Part shown: in pieces, positions 21,875 through 33,000 of the stretch
How the letters are laid out: each line of letters begins with the position of its first letter
Numbering within the stretch: position 1 is the stretch's first letter
Origin: Micractinium sp. NFX-FRZ
Lineage: Eukaryota; Chlorophyta; Trebouxiophyceae; Chlorellales; Chlorellaceae
Length of the DNA: 64,000 nt
NCBI GenBank assembly: GCA_029339195.1
Contig: JAPTJF010000306.1
Location: 1-64,000, forward strand
Reading direction: 5' to 3'
Translations under genes and position numbers: made by a program
The notes under the pieces: generated by a model
The model's database searches: none
What the model saw: only the letters and a program-made list of their open reading frames with translations
What the model was told of the DNA's origin: nothing

Positions 21875-24639
21875 ATGGAGTCTAATGGCAACCAGGGCAC
21901 GATGCCGGCGGTAGCCAAGCCGCTGGTGAGCCTCCGGACGCTCCGGCGCGGGCCGCTCAGCTGCCTGACCTCTGCCTATGCGCACAGCCTGCTAAATCCA
22001 GCTCCACACAACGCATGCAGTATCAAGACACGCACGAGACCTGCTCGGTGATGCTTGGCAGGTGAGGGGTCGGCTGCCGCGGCGGCGGGGGTGGTAGGCG
22101 GGAGTAGGTAGGCGCGCTCTTGGGCCTCACATCCCGCCTAGTCCCCAGCGTGCCTGTCCCTTGGCCCCTCTATCCCCACCTGGTGCTTTGAACCTGCATG
22201 GCATCGTGCAGCCTCGTGCAATGCACCTCCACGGTGCTCCCGCCTGCGCGTGCCGCCTCAGTGCACATTCAAACCGCCTCTCCCTCCCCTGCCCGCTCTG
22301 CCCCCTGCTCTGCTCTGCTCATTCCCAGCCCCCGTTTCCTTGCCCCTCCCTCCCTTTCCGCCCTCAGGATTCGCAACATCCACCAGCTAGACAAGCTGTC
22401 TGCTAAGGACCAATTCGCATGGCTGGTGAGGCGCGGGAGTGCCATGGGCAGCGCCAGGCTGACCTGGCGGGGCCGCGCGCGTGCTGACCTGGCGGTCCAC
22501 ATCGGCTGGCAGGCCGGCTGCCCCCCCATGCCTGCCCCCACCTGCCGTGCCATCAGCCGCTGTGCCGGGCTGCTGCCACGTTGCATTTACATTTGCAGTC
22601 ACCGCCGCCCCGCGCCACACCCCCCATCGCTCCCCTCCCCCACCCCATCTGCAGCACCGCTTCTATCTAGTGGTTGACCGCATCGCCGCGCAGCACCGGG
22701 TGCGTCTGCTCCTTTTGTTTTCCCACACATAGCCGCTGCTCCAGCCAGGGTTGCGCGTTGATCCGGCCTGAGGGGTAGCTGGCCGCACGGCATGGCTGCC
22801 AGAAGCTGGCGCTGCTCCACGCCCGGCCAGCGTGCAATGGCCTGATACATGCATCACCCGTGCTGCGGCGCCTGCAATCAGCAGCCCGTCACTGATACCA
22901 GGCAGCAAGCAAGCGAGCAAGCAACCAACCACCCCCAGCAGCTGATCAGCCACCCTCTGGCTCTCAGCTTCCTGTCAGCTTCCATTTCAACTCCCTGTCT
23001 GTCTCGACTGTGCTCCCCCCCACGGCTGCTCCAGCAGCTATGCGAGGTCTGCTGCGCTGGCCCCGTCCACAGCTTCCTCTTCAGCCTCCCTTTTGTTCCT
23101 CCTTTTCCAACTGTGCTCCCTCCCACGGCTGTCCGCAGGTGTACAAGCTGTACGGCGGCGAACATGGGTTCCTGTTCAGCACAGCGGTGGCGGAGCCCGA
23201 CGCAGCGCACGCCGCCACGCTCCTGCGCTTTGCGCTGCACCTGCACCAGGCCACTCTCAGCGTGAGTGCTCAGCACCAGGCTGCACCAGGCTGGTGCGGG
23301 CCGGGGGCTGGGAGGCTCTGGTCCCATCTGGCTCTGGTCCCATCCCGTCTGCCGTGCCTTATTTGTTGCTTCCGGTGCTTGCTGTTGCCCTTCACGCTGC
23401 CCCTGCACCAGGACTGCACAGTCGTAGGCGCGCCGGCGTGCAACCGCTGTTACCCGGTCCTTTCTTCATCCGCCTCTGCCACCCCTAAGCCTGGCCCATG
23501 TCTCCTGTCTTCGCCCCTTCCCCTGCTCCCCTCTTGCGAGTCCGCATCCCAAAGGGTGCCCGCTTGCAACCGCTGCCAACGGCGCCGTCTTCACCTCCGC
23601 CCACTCCCAAACCCTAATCCATTGCTCCTTTCTTCCCTCCCCCTGTGCAGGTCCGCTTCCCAGGCAATGCCAATGTGGACCTGTGCCTGGCGCTGGCGAG
23701 CGGCAAGACATGCAGCGGCCTGCTGGGCAGCACCTCGCTCACTTACCAGGTGTGTGCTTGCCGCCCCTGCCTGCTCCCTGTGCCTGCGGCCTGTGCTTGC
23801 CTCCTCTGCCTGCATTCCGTGCTTGCCGCCTCTGTCTGCTGCCCGTGCTTGCTGCCTCTGCCTGCCGCCTGTGCGTGCCGCCTCTTGCTGCCTCTGCCTG
23901 CCTGTGCTAGCCACCTCTGTATGCCCACTGTGACCACCTCCTCTGCCTGCTGCCACGCAGCCTCTGAGTGAGTGACAGGCGTTGGGGCACACCATCGCTG
24001 GCCGCCGCCAGCATGCATGTCGCTGCACGTGCGCGGCCGCAGCTGTGTGCCCTCAGCGGCAGGCGCGGTTGGTGACGTCGATCACCCGCTGCCCGCTGCC
24101 CTCCCTCTTGCAGATTGTGGGACGGTGCATGAGTGAGGCACACAAGCTGGCGGACACTCAGGAGGAGGTGCCCCTGCTGGTGAGGCCCTCCCGGCTGCCG
24201 ATAGCGGTGGTGGCAGTACCAGCAGCAGCAGTACTCTGTGAGGGTGTGCATGCCCACCCCTGCTACCGTCATCCCACCTGTCCCGCTCTTTGCAGGTGGC
24301 TGTCCCGCCTTGCCCGTAGGTGCACTGCCCGCAGGTGTATTGCCCATAGTGCATGCACACGCGTCCTGCCTGTGCATTCCCCCAGCGACCGGCGCCGCGA
24401 CGCTCACGTGCTGCTGTGCGCGCTGTGCCCGGTGGGCTCCCCGGCCCCTGCAGGTCGCGCACAGCATGGTGAAGGAGCTGGGCCCCAAGGTGTCGGGGCA
24501 CCTTGTGCAGATCGGTAGCGTGCCGCTGCTGGGCTGCTCTGCGCGCCAGCGGGGCGGCAGGCCCGGAGAGGAGGGCAAGGAGGGCACGAGCATCGGCGTG
24601 TTCACGCTTGAGCGGTACAGCCACATGAAGCTGACGTGA
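21875..24639 (+). CDS. Stand-alone degenerate class III nucleotidyl cyclase homology domain protein
   Basis: Eight exons: 21875-21925, 21988-22061, 22368-22425, 22655-22699, 23139-23261, 23651-23749, 24114-24179 and 24454-24639, giving 233 residues. The order of elements follows a class III adenylate/guanylate cyclase catalytic domain: TCSVMLGRIRNIHQL (strand with the first metal site), HRFYLVVDRIAAQHRVYKL (helix then the V-x-K-I-GD region), YGGEHGFLF, a long helix, VDLCLALASGKTCSGLLG (the IGIHTGPVVAGVVG region), YQIVGRCMSEAHKLAD (the FGDTVNTASRM region). Metal-binding Asp residues are not found where expected: the first is replaced by G/R and the second lies in GGEHG. The N-x3-R pair of the active site is also absent. 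So it is probably a pseudo-cyclase with a binding or regulatory role. No membrane segment, no other domain. Start chosen as the first ATG of exon 1. Family assignment rests on pattern, not an alignment score. Confidence 0.68.
23006..23040 (+). repeat. Upstream echo of the exon 5 acceptor tract
   Basis: gactgtgctcccccccacggctgctccagcag repeats, about 101 bp upstream, the true tract ending in CAG at 23138 (aactgtgctccctcccacggctgtccgcag). It ends in a CAG and could act as a cryptic acceptor. Confidence 0.65.
23750..23930 (+). repeat. Degenerate minisatellite after the exon 6 donor
   Basis: Seven to eight irregular units related to cttgccgcctctgcctgctg fill the first 180 bp of the intron. Confidence 0.6.
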
Positions 24640-27071
24640 AGCCGACCGGAAGCTGCCTGCAAGCTGGCCCAGACGCTAGCACTGCCGGCTGGCCGTGCTG
24701 CCAGCTGTGCCCAGGTGGCCCTCACACACCACCTGCCTGCCGGGGGCCCAGGCAGCTCTATGCCTGCCTGGCGCCTGCCGGCCCCGGGACGGCTGATTGC
24801 CGTCTTGGTGCCACGTGCAGCCACCAACCAATCCAACCCCGCCTGTCCCCCGTTTTCTTCCGCACCACAAGGTGCGGCCAATGAGATACTACTCCACAAG
24901 AACGATCAAGCCTTGATTCTTTAGAGAGCACATCCCCATGAAATGCCTTGTTGATGCGCACGCCTGTGCACACTGCCCCGGCACAGCCCTGGCACAGCGC
25001 CCGTCTCTGCTGTTGCCCCCCTGTGTACCGTCTCCCCGCTAGCGCTCGTGCGCAGTGAACCTGTCTCGGTTTTGCACAGCCCCAGTATCTATTGTCGTCT
25101 TCGCCAGCAGCGTGCCTGACTGTGCACTTCGCTCAGAAGCCGTGCCTTGATTTCCTGCGCACTCGCAGCCCCCACCCTTGTCTCCCCAAGTTGAGCGGCC
25201 CTCCCGAGTCGCCCTTTGCCCCCCTGCTGAGCGCCTAAGGCGGCCACCTTCTGCCCAATCTATCCATGCAGAAGCACGGTTTTTAGCTAGTCAGTGCTCC
25301 CTCCTTTCCGGTGAGAGTCCCCTGCTTATCAAGCCACCCACACCCCAGCCCGACAGCTGGTCGAGCGTTGTCCCTACCCCTTGCACCCACCCCCGTGCAC
25401 TAGAACAACAAGTGCTGGTGTCCCCAGACCAGCCAGCAGCACCACCCCTGCTGTCCCTTCCCTGCAGAAACCCCCACAAAGTACCCCACGCTTTCGCTGC
25501 CCCATACACCCATCTCACACTGCGAGTGCCTCCTCCCCTCCCTGCCGAGTGACTCGGAGGTAGCACCTACCCTGGAGTGCCCCCTTCTTGTGTGCCTCAT
25601 CCTCAGCACTCCCACTCATCTACCTAGCATGCTTGCACGCCCCTCCCCCCTTACACCCCCCTTGCACTGTTGAGAGTGCTCCTAACACCCCATCCCAGCA
25701 GAACCTCCCCCTGATATCCCCCCTCACCTCAGCGAGCACCCACAAATTTACCACCCAGCCCCTGCTGGCACCTTTCCCCTGACAACTCTCTTTAGCACTC
25801 GGCTACACGTGCTGCCCATGCGCCCCTGTTCCCCAGCACTAAGGCATGTCCCCTCCCCTGCTGACTGTGTCCCCCACCTCAGCACGTCCCCCAAACGCCG
25901 CCGCCTGTGACTTCCCATGTGTGCGCTCATCCCCATTCCCCCTTGACATCCTCCCAAAGACTTTCTTCCACCTGTCTTGCCTCGCGTCCCTCCGGGCCAT
26001 GCCGCTCTCACACAGCATGGGCCTCGGGTTGATTGCAAGTCGTAAACGCATTTTTCTTTGTCAGCAGCAGACGCTCCGCCTCCCCCTCCCTAAACCCTCA
26101 AACTCAACGGCCCCTTGCACCCTGTTCCCACCCATGGCAGCCCTGCGCGCCCCCCTCCACAGCACACGGCAGTCATGCCAGCACACTCGTCTCGCCACAC
26201 GTCCCTGTCCTCGCCACGTGCAGCGCACCCACCCGCCCCCGCCCCAGGCATGTGCACATCCTCCCACATTGCATCCTCCAATCTTTCCATCCTCCTCCCT
26301 GTGAAACTGCCCCACCGTCTCCCCGTTTTGTCTCTGCAACCTGAAGTATGTAACCTGAAGTCACCACGGTGCTGTGCTCAGAAACCCAGGGTGCCAGCCT
26401 GGCGCTCTGCTGCTGCCAAACGCTGCACACAGACTCCAAATAGCCTGCTGGCAGGCTCGTGCCATCCTGGCAAGAGCACCGAGGGTCATGCTCAGTTGGG
26501 CGTGGGCGCAGAGTATAGGCTCAGCTGGGCGCGCCTGTACATGCATATCAGACTGGACTTAGGGTCTCAGGGTTGAGGGTTGGGAGTCAGTTGATGCTGG
26601 CGGGTGCCTGCCAGACTGGGGTGCATGCTCGGGAGTGGGGGTCATTGGGCCACGCGCCCAGGGATGCCCACCACCCAGGCCAGGCCACACCACCCAAGCA
26701 GAGCTGCATCAGGCAGCAGCCATTCTCCCCTGGGTGGGGCACAGATGCAACAGACTTGGGCGCTGCTGTGCGTGCACACAGCGTGCACTGTGCTGCAACG
26801 GAGGCGGGGCTGCTCTCACAGTGCACACCAGCATCGGTTGGGTCTCTAGCCGGCACGTGCCATATTACAGAGGGCTCACGGCTCGTGCAGCAAAGATGCG
26901 GAGGCTACTCAGGGCTGAAGAGGCAGCCACTGGCTGCTCACGTGGGCTGGCTGCCAGGCTGGCTGGCAGGCCTCACAACGGAGCGCCTGCCTGTGCCTGC
27001 CCCTCTGATGCCGCGGTGCTGCAGGGAAGCTGCCGTGGGCTGCTTCCGCTGGCTGGGTAGCCAGCTGGCAA
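24640..27071. other. Long spacer with a strongly G-poor plus strand
   Basis: No gene found. From about 25130 to 26340 the plus strand is C/T/A-rich with very few G residues, and any open frame is a Pro/Ser/Thr-rich artefact of that composition. The convergent 3' ends of the cyclase-domain gene (+) and COG2 (-) face each other here. 26330-26370 holds a short direct repeat (gcaacctgaagtatgtaacctgaagt). Confidence 0.45.
26865..26869 (-). terminator. TGTAA poly(A) signal for COG2
   Basis: TTACA on the plus strand (TGTAA on the minus) 203 nt beyond the COG2 stop. Confidence 0.4.
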
Positions 27072-30000
27072 TCACAGGGCGATGGGTGCCTCTGCCTGCT
27101 CCTCTGGTGCCACCGTGCGCCACAGCTGCTGGTAGCTCTCCAGCTGTGCTGCATCCACGCCAGCCTGCACCGACACAGGCAGGGGGTGCGTGCACGTGCG
27201 GCGGACGCGTCAAGGGGGAGGGGTCGCACAGCGGTGGGTGGATGCGGCGCTGCGCCACCAGGCGGACGGGCGGGCAGGCGAGCGGGCAGGCGAGGCACCA
27301 GCCCCCTGTCTCCTCCTCCTCCCGTGCATCCACTCGGCACAGCAGAGCGCGCGTTTTGTGTGAGCAGGCGGACGCTGCCAAGCTGGGCCGAGCCTGCCTG
27401 CCATGCTGCCACAAGCACGACCTGCCCTGCTCGCGCCGGCCTGACAGCTCAACCTGCCACCTGCTGCCTCAACCGGCACTCCCTCGAGTTGTTTCTGTAC
27501 CGTTCCCCAGAGCACGCCTCACGCACCTGCTTGGCCTGCCGCCCAAACTCTTGCACATCCAAGAAGAGCTGCAGGGCAATCATCTTGTCCGTGTCCAGGG
27601 GGGCTGCAACACATGCACACACACGAGATAATAAACATATGATCCAGATCCAACATATGCACAACCGGCTCCAGGGCGGCTGCACCATACACACGCACAC
27701 ACACGGAAACAGAAACAGAAGCAGATGAGCCACGGGTACGGCTAGAAGCAGCAGCAACATGTTGTGGTGTGTCCAGGGGGCTGCAACACACGCGCACACA
27801 CACACACTGGAAAAGAAACAGGTGAACCAGAGATGCACAAATGTGAACAGGAGCCGCGACGTGGCTGGGTCTGCTGGGGGGCACAGCCAGCGCGAATGGG
27901 CGGTGGCCGTCAGGTGTACTGCGCAACCCCTGCTACCCCCAGTTCACCCCACCCCACCGCCACCTGGCCACGCTTCCCTGCCGCACCTGCGCCGCCCTCG
28001 GCGCTCTGCTGCCGCGCCTTGAGCCGCTTCAAGCTCGACTCTGTCTTGCGCACAGTGCTGCAGGTGAGGGAAGGGAGCATTGAGTGGGATGCTTATGAGC
28101 GGGTGGTTGAGCGTGTGTGCGCAAGCGTCAGAGGGCAGGCGTAGTGAGGTGGGATGCGCGGGGGGGGCAGCCCGGGGCCGGCACGCACGCCGCCGATGGC
28201 AGGTAGGCGGGCAGGCAGGCGGGCCTGGCTGCACGCAGGCGCGCGGCTGCAGCCAGGCAAGCACGCGGCAGGCGGTCGGGACAGGGGCAGGAAGAGGCAG
28301 GCACAGCAGGCAGGCAGGCAGGCAGCCATGGGCGGACCTCAGAGTGTCGTCTGCAAGGTGCAGGTAGCGTGCGCTGACACCCGCAGTCACAGCGGTGGCC
28401 AGCTGCTGCCGCGCGCCCGCGCTCAGCTTGGCTGCAGCCTCCGCCTGCAGCAGGCAGGGTCGGCCGGGGTTCGGGCAGGCAGAGCGGCGTGTGAAGCACA
28501 CGTGTCGGGTGGGGTTTAGCGTGGAACCACTGGCGGCTTGCACATGCGCACAGAGGGTGGGTGCACTCTTTGCTCCCATCCATGGACGCGTCGTGCCTCC
28601 GCAACTAACAATGCAGGTGCTTCAGTACCGTGGGCGTGGGTTGACCGTATGCCTGAGGCAAACAGCCCGCGTGTCGGAGCTGGTGAGGCGGCGCCGGATC
28701 GTACAGAAGTAGCAGGGCTGGGACCCCACCCCACCTCCCCTCACACCCTCCTGCCTTGCAGCTGTCACAACTGAAGGGTTCCTGGCCCCTCCCACCTGGA
28801 TGAACTGGTGCAGAGGCGCCAGGATCACCCCCCTCATGCCCTCACACCCTCCCTTCCTTCCTGTCTTGCAGCTGCCACGGGTTGTTTTCCTTTCCGTGGT
28901 GCTGAACACAAGTTATTTTCTTTTGCCCTGGCCCCACCCCACCTGAAGGAACTGGTGCAGAGGCGCCAGGATCATGGAGACGTAGTGGCTGGGGCGGCTG
29001 GGCTGGGCGCGGGAGGTCATGCGGAAGGTTGCCACGATGCCGCGCAGCTGCCAAGGGGTGGGGGGAGGCAAAGGAGGAGGAAAGCAGGGGGCAGAGGGCC
29101 GGGAGTTTAGCGGGGCCCGGTGTCAACCGGGAACAGGGCATCACATGATGCAGACGTACCTCTGGTGCAACGTGGGACCCTCTGCGCCCACGCATGCCCC
29201 TCCCACACCCCTCCTCACCTGCCCGAGTGCAAGAGCAACAATGCTCGTCTCCGGCAAATCAAATCTGCCCCCACTGCCATCTGGGCATTGCCAGGCTTCC
29301 ACAGCTGCTCGACAGCTGCACCGCCTGCCTGCCCCCAGCCCTCGCTGCCTGCCCGCTTGCCTCGCGCACATGCCCCCAACTTTGTGCACCCATCACAACC
29401 GCAGGCAGCCCTCTGCAAATCGCCCTCCCAACCGGCCTTGTGCACCCATCGCAACCGGCGGCAGCCCTCTGCCCCCCGTCCTGCCACCCAGCCCTCCCAC
29501 CCGGCCTGCCTTACCTGCTTGAGCACCACTACGCTCTTCTCAGTCAGGCTCTCTGCCACAGCTGCCATCAGGCCACTGCCCGCCTCCTCCAGCTGCTCCG
29601 CAGCTTCACTGAAGGCCGACGCCACCGCCTCTGCCGCCTCTGGCCCCAGCCCGCCCAGCAGCGCCGACAGCTGGGGAACAAAGGTGGAAAGGAGCGCGCC
29701 TAACAGGGTGTCCACGTCCTGCTGCAGGGCTGCCAGCTGCTCCGGTGTGGCTGCGCTCTCCCAGCTGGCTGACGTGCCGCCGGGCCCGGCGCCACCATCG
29801 GCTTGCTGCTGCTGCTGCTGCTGCTGCTGCGATTGCTGAGCCCCCGCGCCGCTGCCGTTGGCCTGCTGCTCGCCGCCTCCGGCCGCAGCCGCGGCTGCTG
29901 CGCTGGAGCGCCGCTGCATGCCGCCGCGGATCCAGGCTGCATAGCGGGCCAGCAGCTGGAGCGCAAGCCGCACAAACTTGTCGGCAAGCTGGGGAAGGAA

Positions 30001-33000
30001 CACTTCGGGGCTGGCGCAGCGCTGTAGCCCCGCCCACACGGCCGCTGTTGGTGCCCAGCGGAAGTGTGGCGTGCCACTGGCCGCGACTGCTGCTGCTGCT
30101 GGCTGCAGGGCTGCTGCCGACGACAGCCTGCTCTCCACGCCGCCACCGATGTCCTGCGAGTCGTGGCACACACAGACGGGGAGGGGAAGCAGGGCACGGG
30201 GGTAAGCTGGGGCACCCTGCCACGAGCAGCAGGCAGTGTGGTGCAACAGCTGGCGATTGAAGACACATGATGCAGGCATGCCGCACTTGCGGCGCCTCTG
30301 CTGGAGACGACAGCAACAGCGCGCCTGGCCCCCAAACTGGCATACGCTCATCCAACCCCTGCTTCTCTCTCACCGCGCCCCCGCCCCACACCTGGAAGCG
30401 CAGCGAGAAGTAGACGGGCAGGTTCCAGCGCTTTTGGAACGCTGAGTAGGCGGCACTGGCGCGGAACGACTCCACCTGCAGGATGAGTTGCAGGGTATTG
30501 TCACTACTACTGTGTCCCAGGAATGCCAGCGGCGCGTGGCTCGGTAGGGGAAAGGGAATTAAATCCCAAACCTAAGAGGAAGTGTGGGAGGCGCGGCCCA
30601 GCCCAGCTCTGGACAGCCCATCCCAGCCCAGCCCAGCACAGCCCCCACCTGGGCCTGCAGGGTGCAGTACGCTCCTCAGGGTACAACGCAGCGAAGCACA
30701 GCACAGCACAACACAGCACAGCAGGCACAGCGCAGCGCCCACCTGGGCCTGCAGGGTGCAGTACGCCTCCAGCTCCTCAGGGCACAAGCACAGTACAGCG
30801 CAGCACAGCAGTCACAGCACAGTACAGCACACCATGCACAGTACAGCACAGCAGGCACAGCGCAGCGCCCACCTGGGCCTGCAGGGTGCAGTACGCCTCC
30901 AGCTCTTCCAGGAAGCGCTGCGCTGCCTGGAAGTTGGCGTGGAAATGAGCGGGCACCCCGGCGCTGAACACGCCTGCAGGCACGCGGGTGCAGGGCAGGT
31001 GGGCGGGGAAGGGCAGAGAGTGGGAATCATTCGTGGGCATGCACTCCTGGGCAGGCACGTGGGCGGGCACGTCAACACTGAGCATGCGAGCCCAGCCGGA
31101 GGCGGGGCACTGGCTGCAGCGGGCCCCAGGCGCCAGCCACCCGGGTGCTTTCCCTTTGGCACGACATGCACTGCTCCCAGCTTGAACAGCAAGCGCCTCC
31201 CGTGTCTCGCCCCGTCCTGCCCTCCAACTGCGTTGCCTCGTCACCCACACCCGCCCTCCAGGCAGCCCGTCATCCGCACGGCCCACGCACCCGGCATGTG
31301 GGCGTCCAGCGCTGCGTGCACCTCTGCCAGCAGCGAGCCCCCGAGGAAGTCAAACGCCCGAGAGGTGGAGGGCTGGGAGAGGGCGTGCTCCAGAAATGGA
31401 GCGCACTGCACCTTGAGCCCCTCGCTCACAGCAGACAGCACGGCGCCTAGGTGCGCGCCTGGAGGGGAAGCGCCGACAGTTGGGTGATAGGGGTGGGTCC
31501 GGGCCTTGTCAACGGGAGCGGTTGTGCAGGCAGAGAGGGTGGCAGCGACAACCACAGCATGCAGCAGGGCCGGGCAAGCTGAGCTGACCCAAAGCGGCGC
31601 CTGACAGCTGGCGCCTCAACGCAGGTTGCATTATCAGGCTCACCTGCCGAACCGTACCTAAGCAGCCAGTGTGCTTAACCCGCCAGCCTGCCCCTCCCAC
31701 AAGCCGCACTCACCCGAAGTGGCGCCTGACAGCGGCGCCTGGCCCCGCTGCTCAGCCACCACCCGCTGCACCACGGGTGCCACCAGAGCCGAGCGCACCG
31801 CCGCCTCGGCTGCCTGCGGGGCACAAAACCAGAACAAACAGAAGCAGACGCAAAGAGGCGGAAGCGTGAGCAGAGGGAATGACAGCGCAACGCACGCAGT
31901 GGCTTGTGCAGCGTGCGGGCAGAGCGAGGTGCCAGGCAGCGCGCAAACACAGCAGGTGGGGACCCTAGGGCGCGGCTGCACCTGCAGCAGGGCTGTCCAT
32001 ATGGCCGCAGAGGCAGCAAGACTTGGCAGCGGCAGCACCGTGCAGGACAGCACAGGGCAGGGGATGAGTGGGATCATCTGCCCGGCTGGCCGGGCGCCGC
32101 ACCTGCGGCCGTGCGATTGCCGCATACGCGTGCAGGCACACTGAGAGCGCCACAGGGCTCTGGCTCTGCAGTGTCGCGCTCAATGCCGCATCCAGGTAGC
32201 CCTGCAGCGGGGTCATCAGAGCACAGGGAAAGGGGAGACCGCGTCAGGCGGTGCAGGGCTGAGCAGCAGGCCCAGCACAAAAGCGGCGGCGGTGAGCAGG
32301 GGGCAGCCCCACCCCCTTCCCCTGTGCTGTTGCATTCTCTGCAGCAGCCCCACATGCCACACACCGCCATACGCGGTGGAAAAACAACCAGTGATCAACC
32401 CTGGGCCCGCTCCCCGTGCACTCTGGCTGGCCGCACCTGCAGCGCCTCTGCCGCGCCGTCGATGCGCGGCTGCAGCGCGCGCATGAACTCCAGCTCCCCG
32501 CCTCTGGCCGCATAGAACTGCAGGCGGCTGACCTCTGAAGCCACCCGGTCCAGCAGGCGGCAGTGCGCCTCCAGCTCCTCTGGGGGCAGCGCCGCCACGT
32601 CAGCAGCGGCCGCTGACGTGGCGGCGGCGGTGCTGGCCCGCACCTCCCCCAGCAGCTTGTCAACCTTGGACATGACGTGCGCGGTGTCCTGCAGAAACCA
32701 GAACGTTCATAACGCCGGATGACATGGCAGCAGGGGCAGCAGGTTGCCAAGTTGGGACAACACCACATCACGACAGGCAAAACACACGCTGTGGTTTCTC
32801 GAGGGCGGCGGCATGTGCCGATTTTAAGCGTCAAGTGCGAACTTAAGCCGCAAGTCCCCAGCAAGCATAATGCGTTAAGGTGGCAAGATTGGAATTTGTT
32901 CGTTGCAAGACTTGCCACGGGCTGGCTGCCTGCCCGGGGCACCACGCGCACCAAGTGTCCGGGCAGGCAGCCAGCTGCACCTCACCACCCCAACATGCTG

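Noticed and set aside
30690..30865. CACAGCA array read as a possible CRISPR-like or centromeric array
   Set aside because: Irregular short simple-sequence repeat without unique spacers, confined to one intron.
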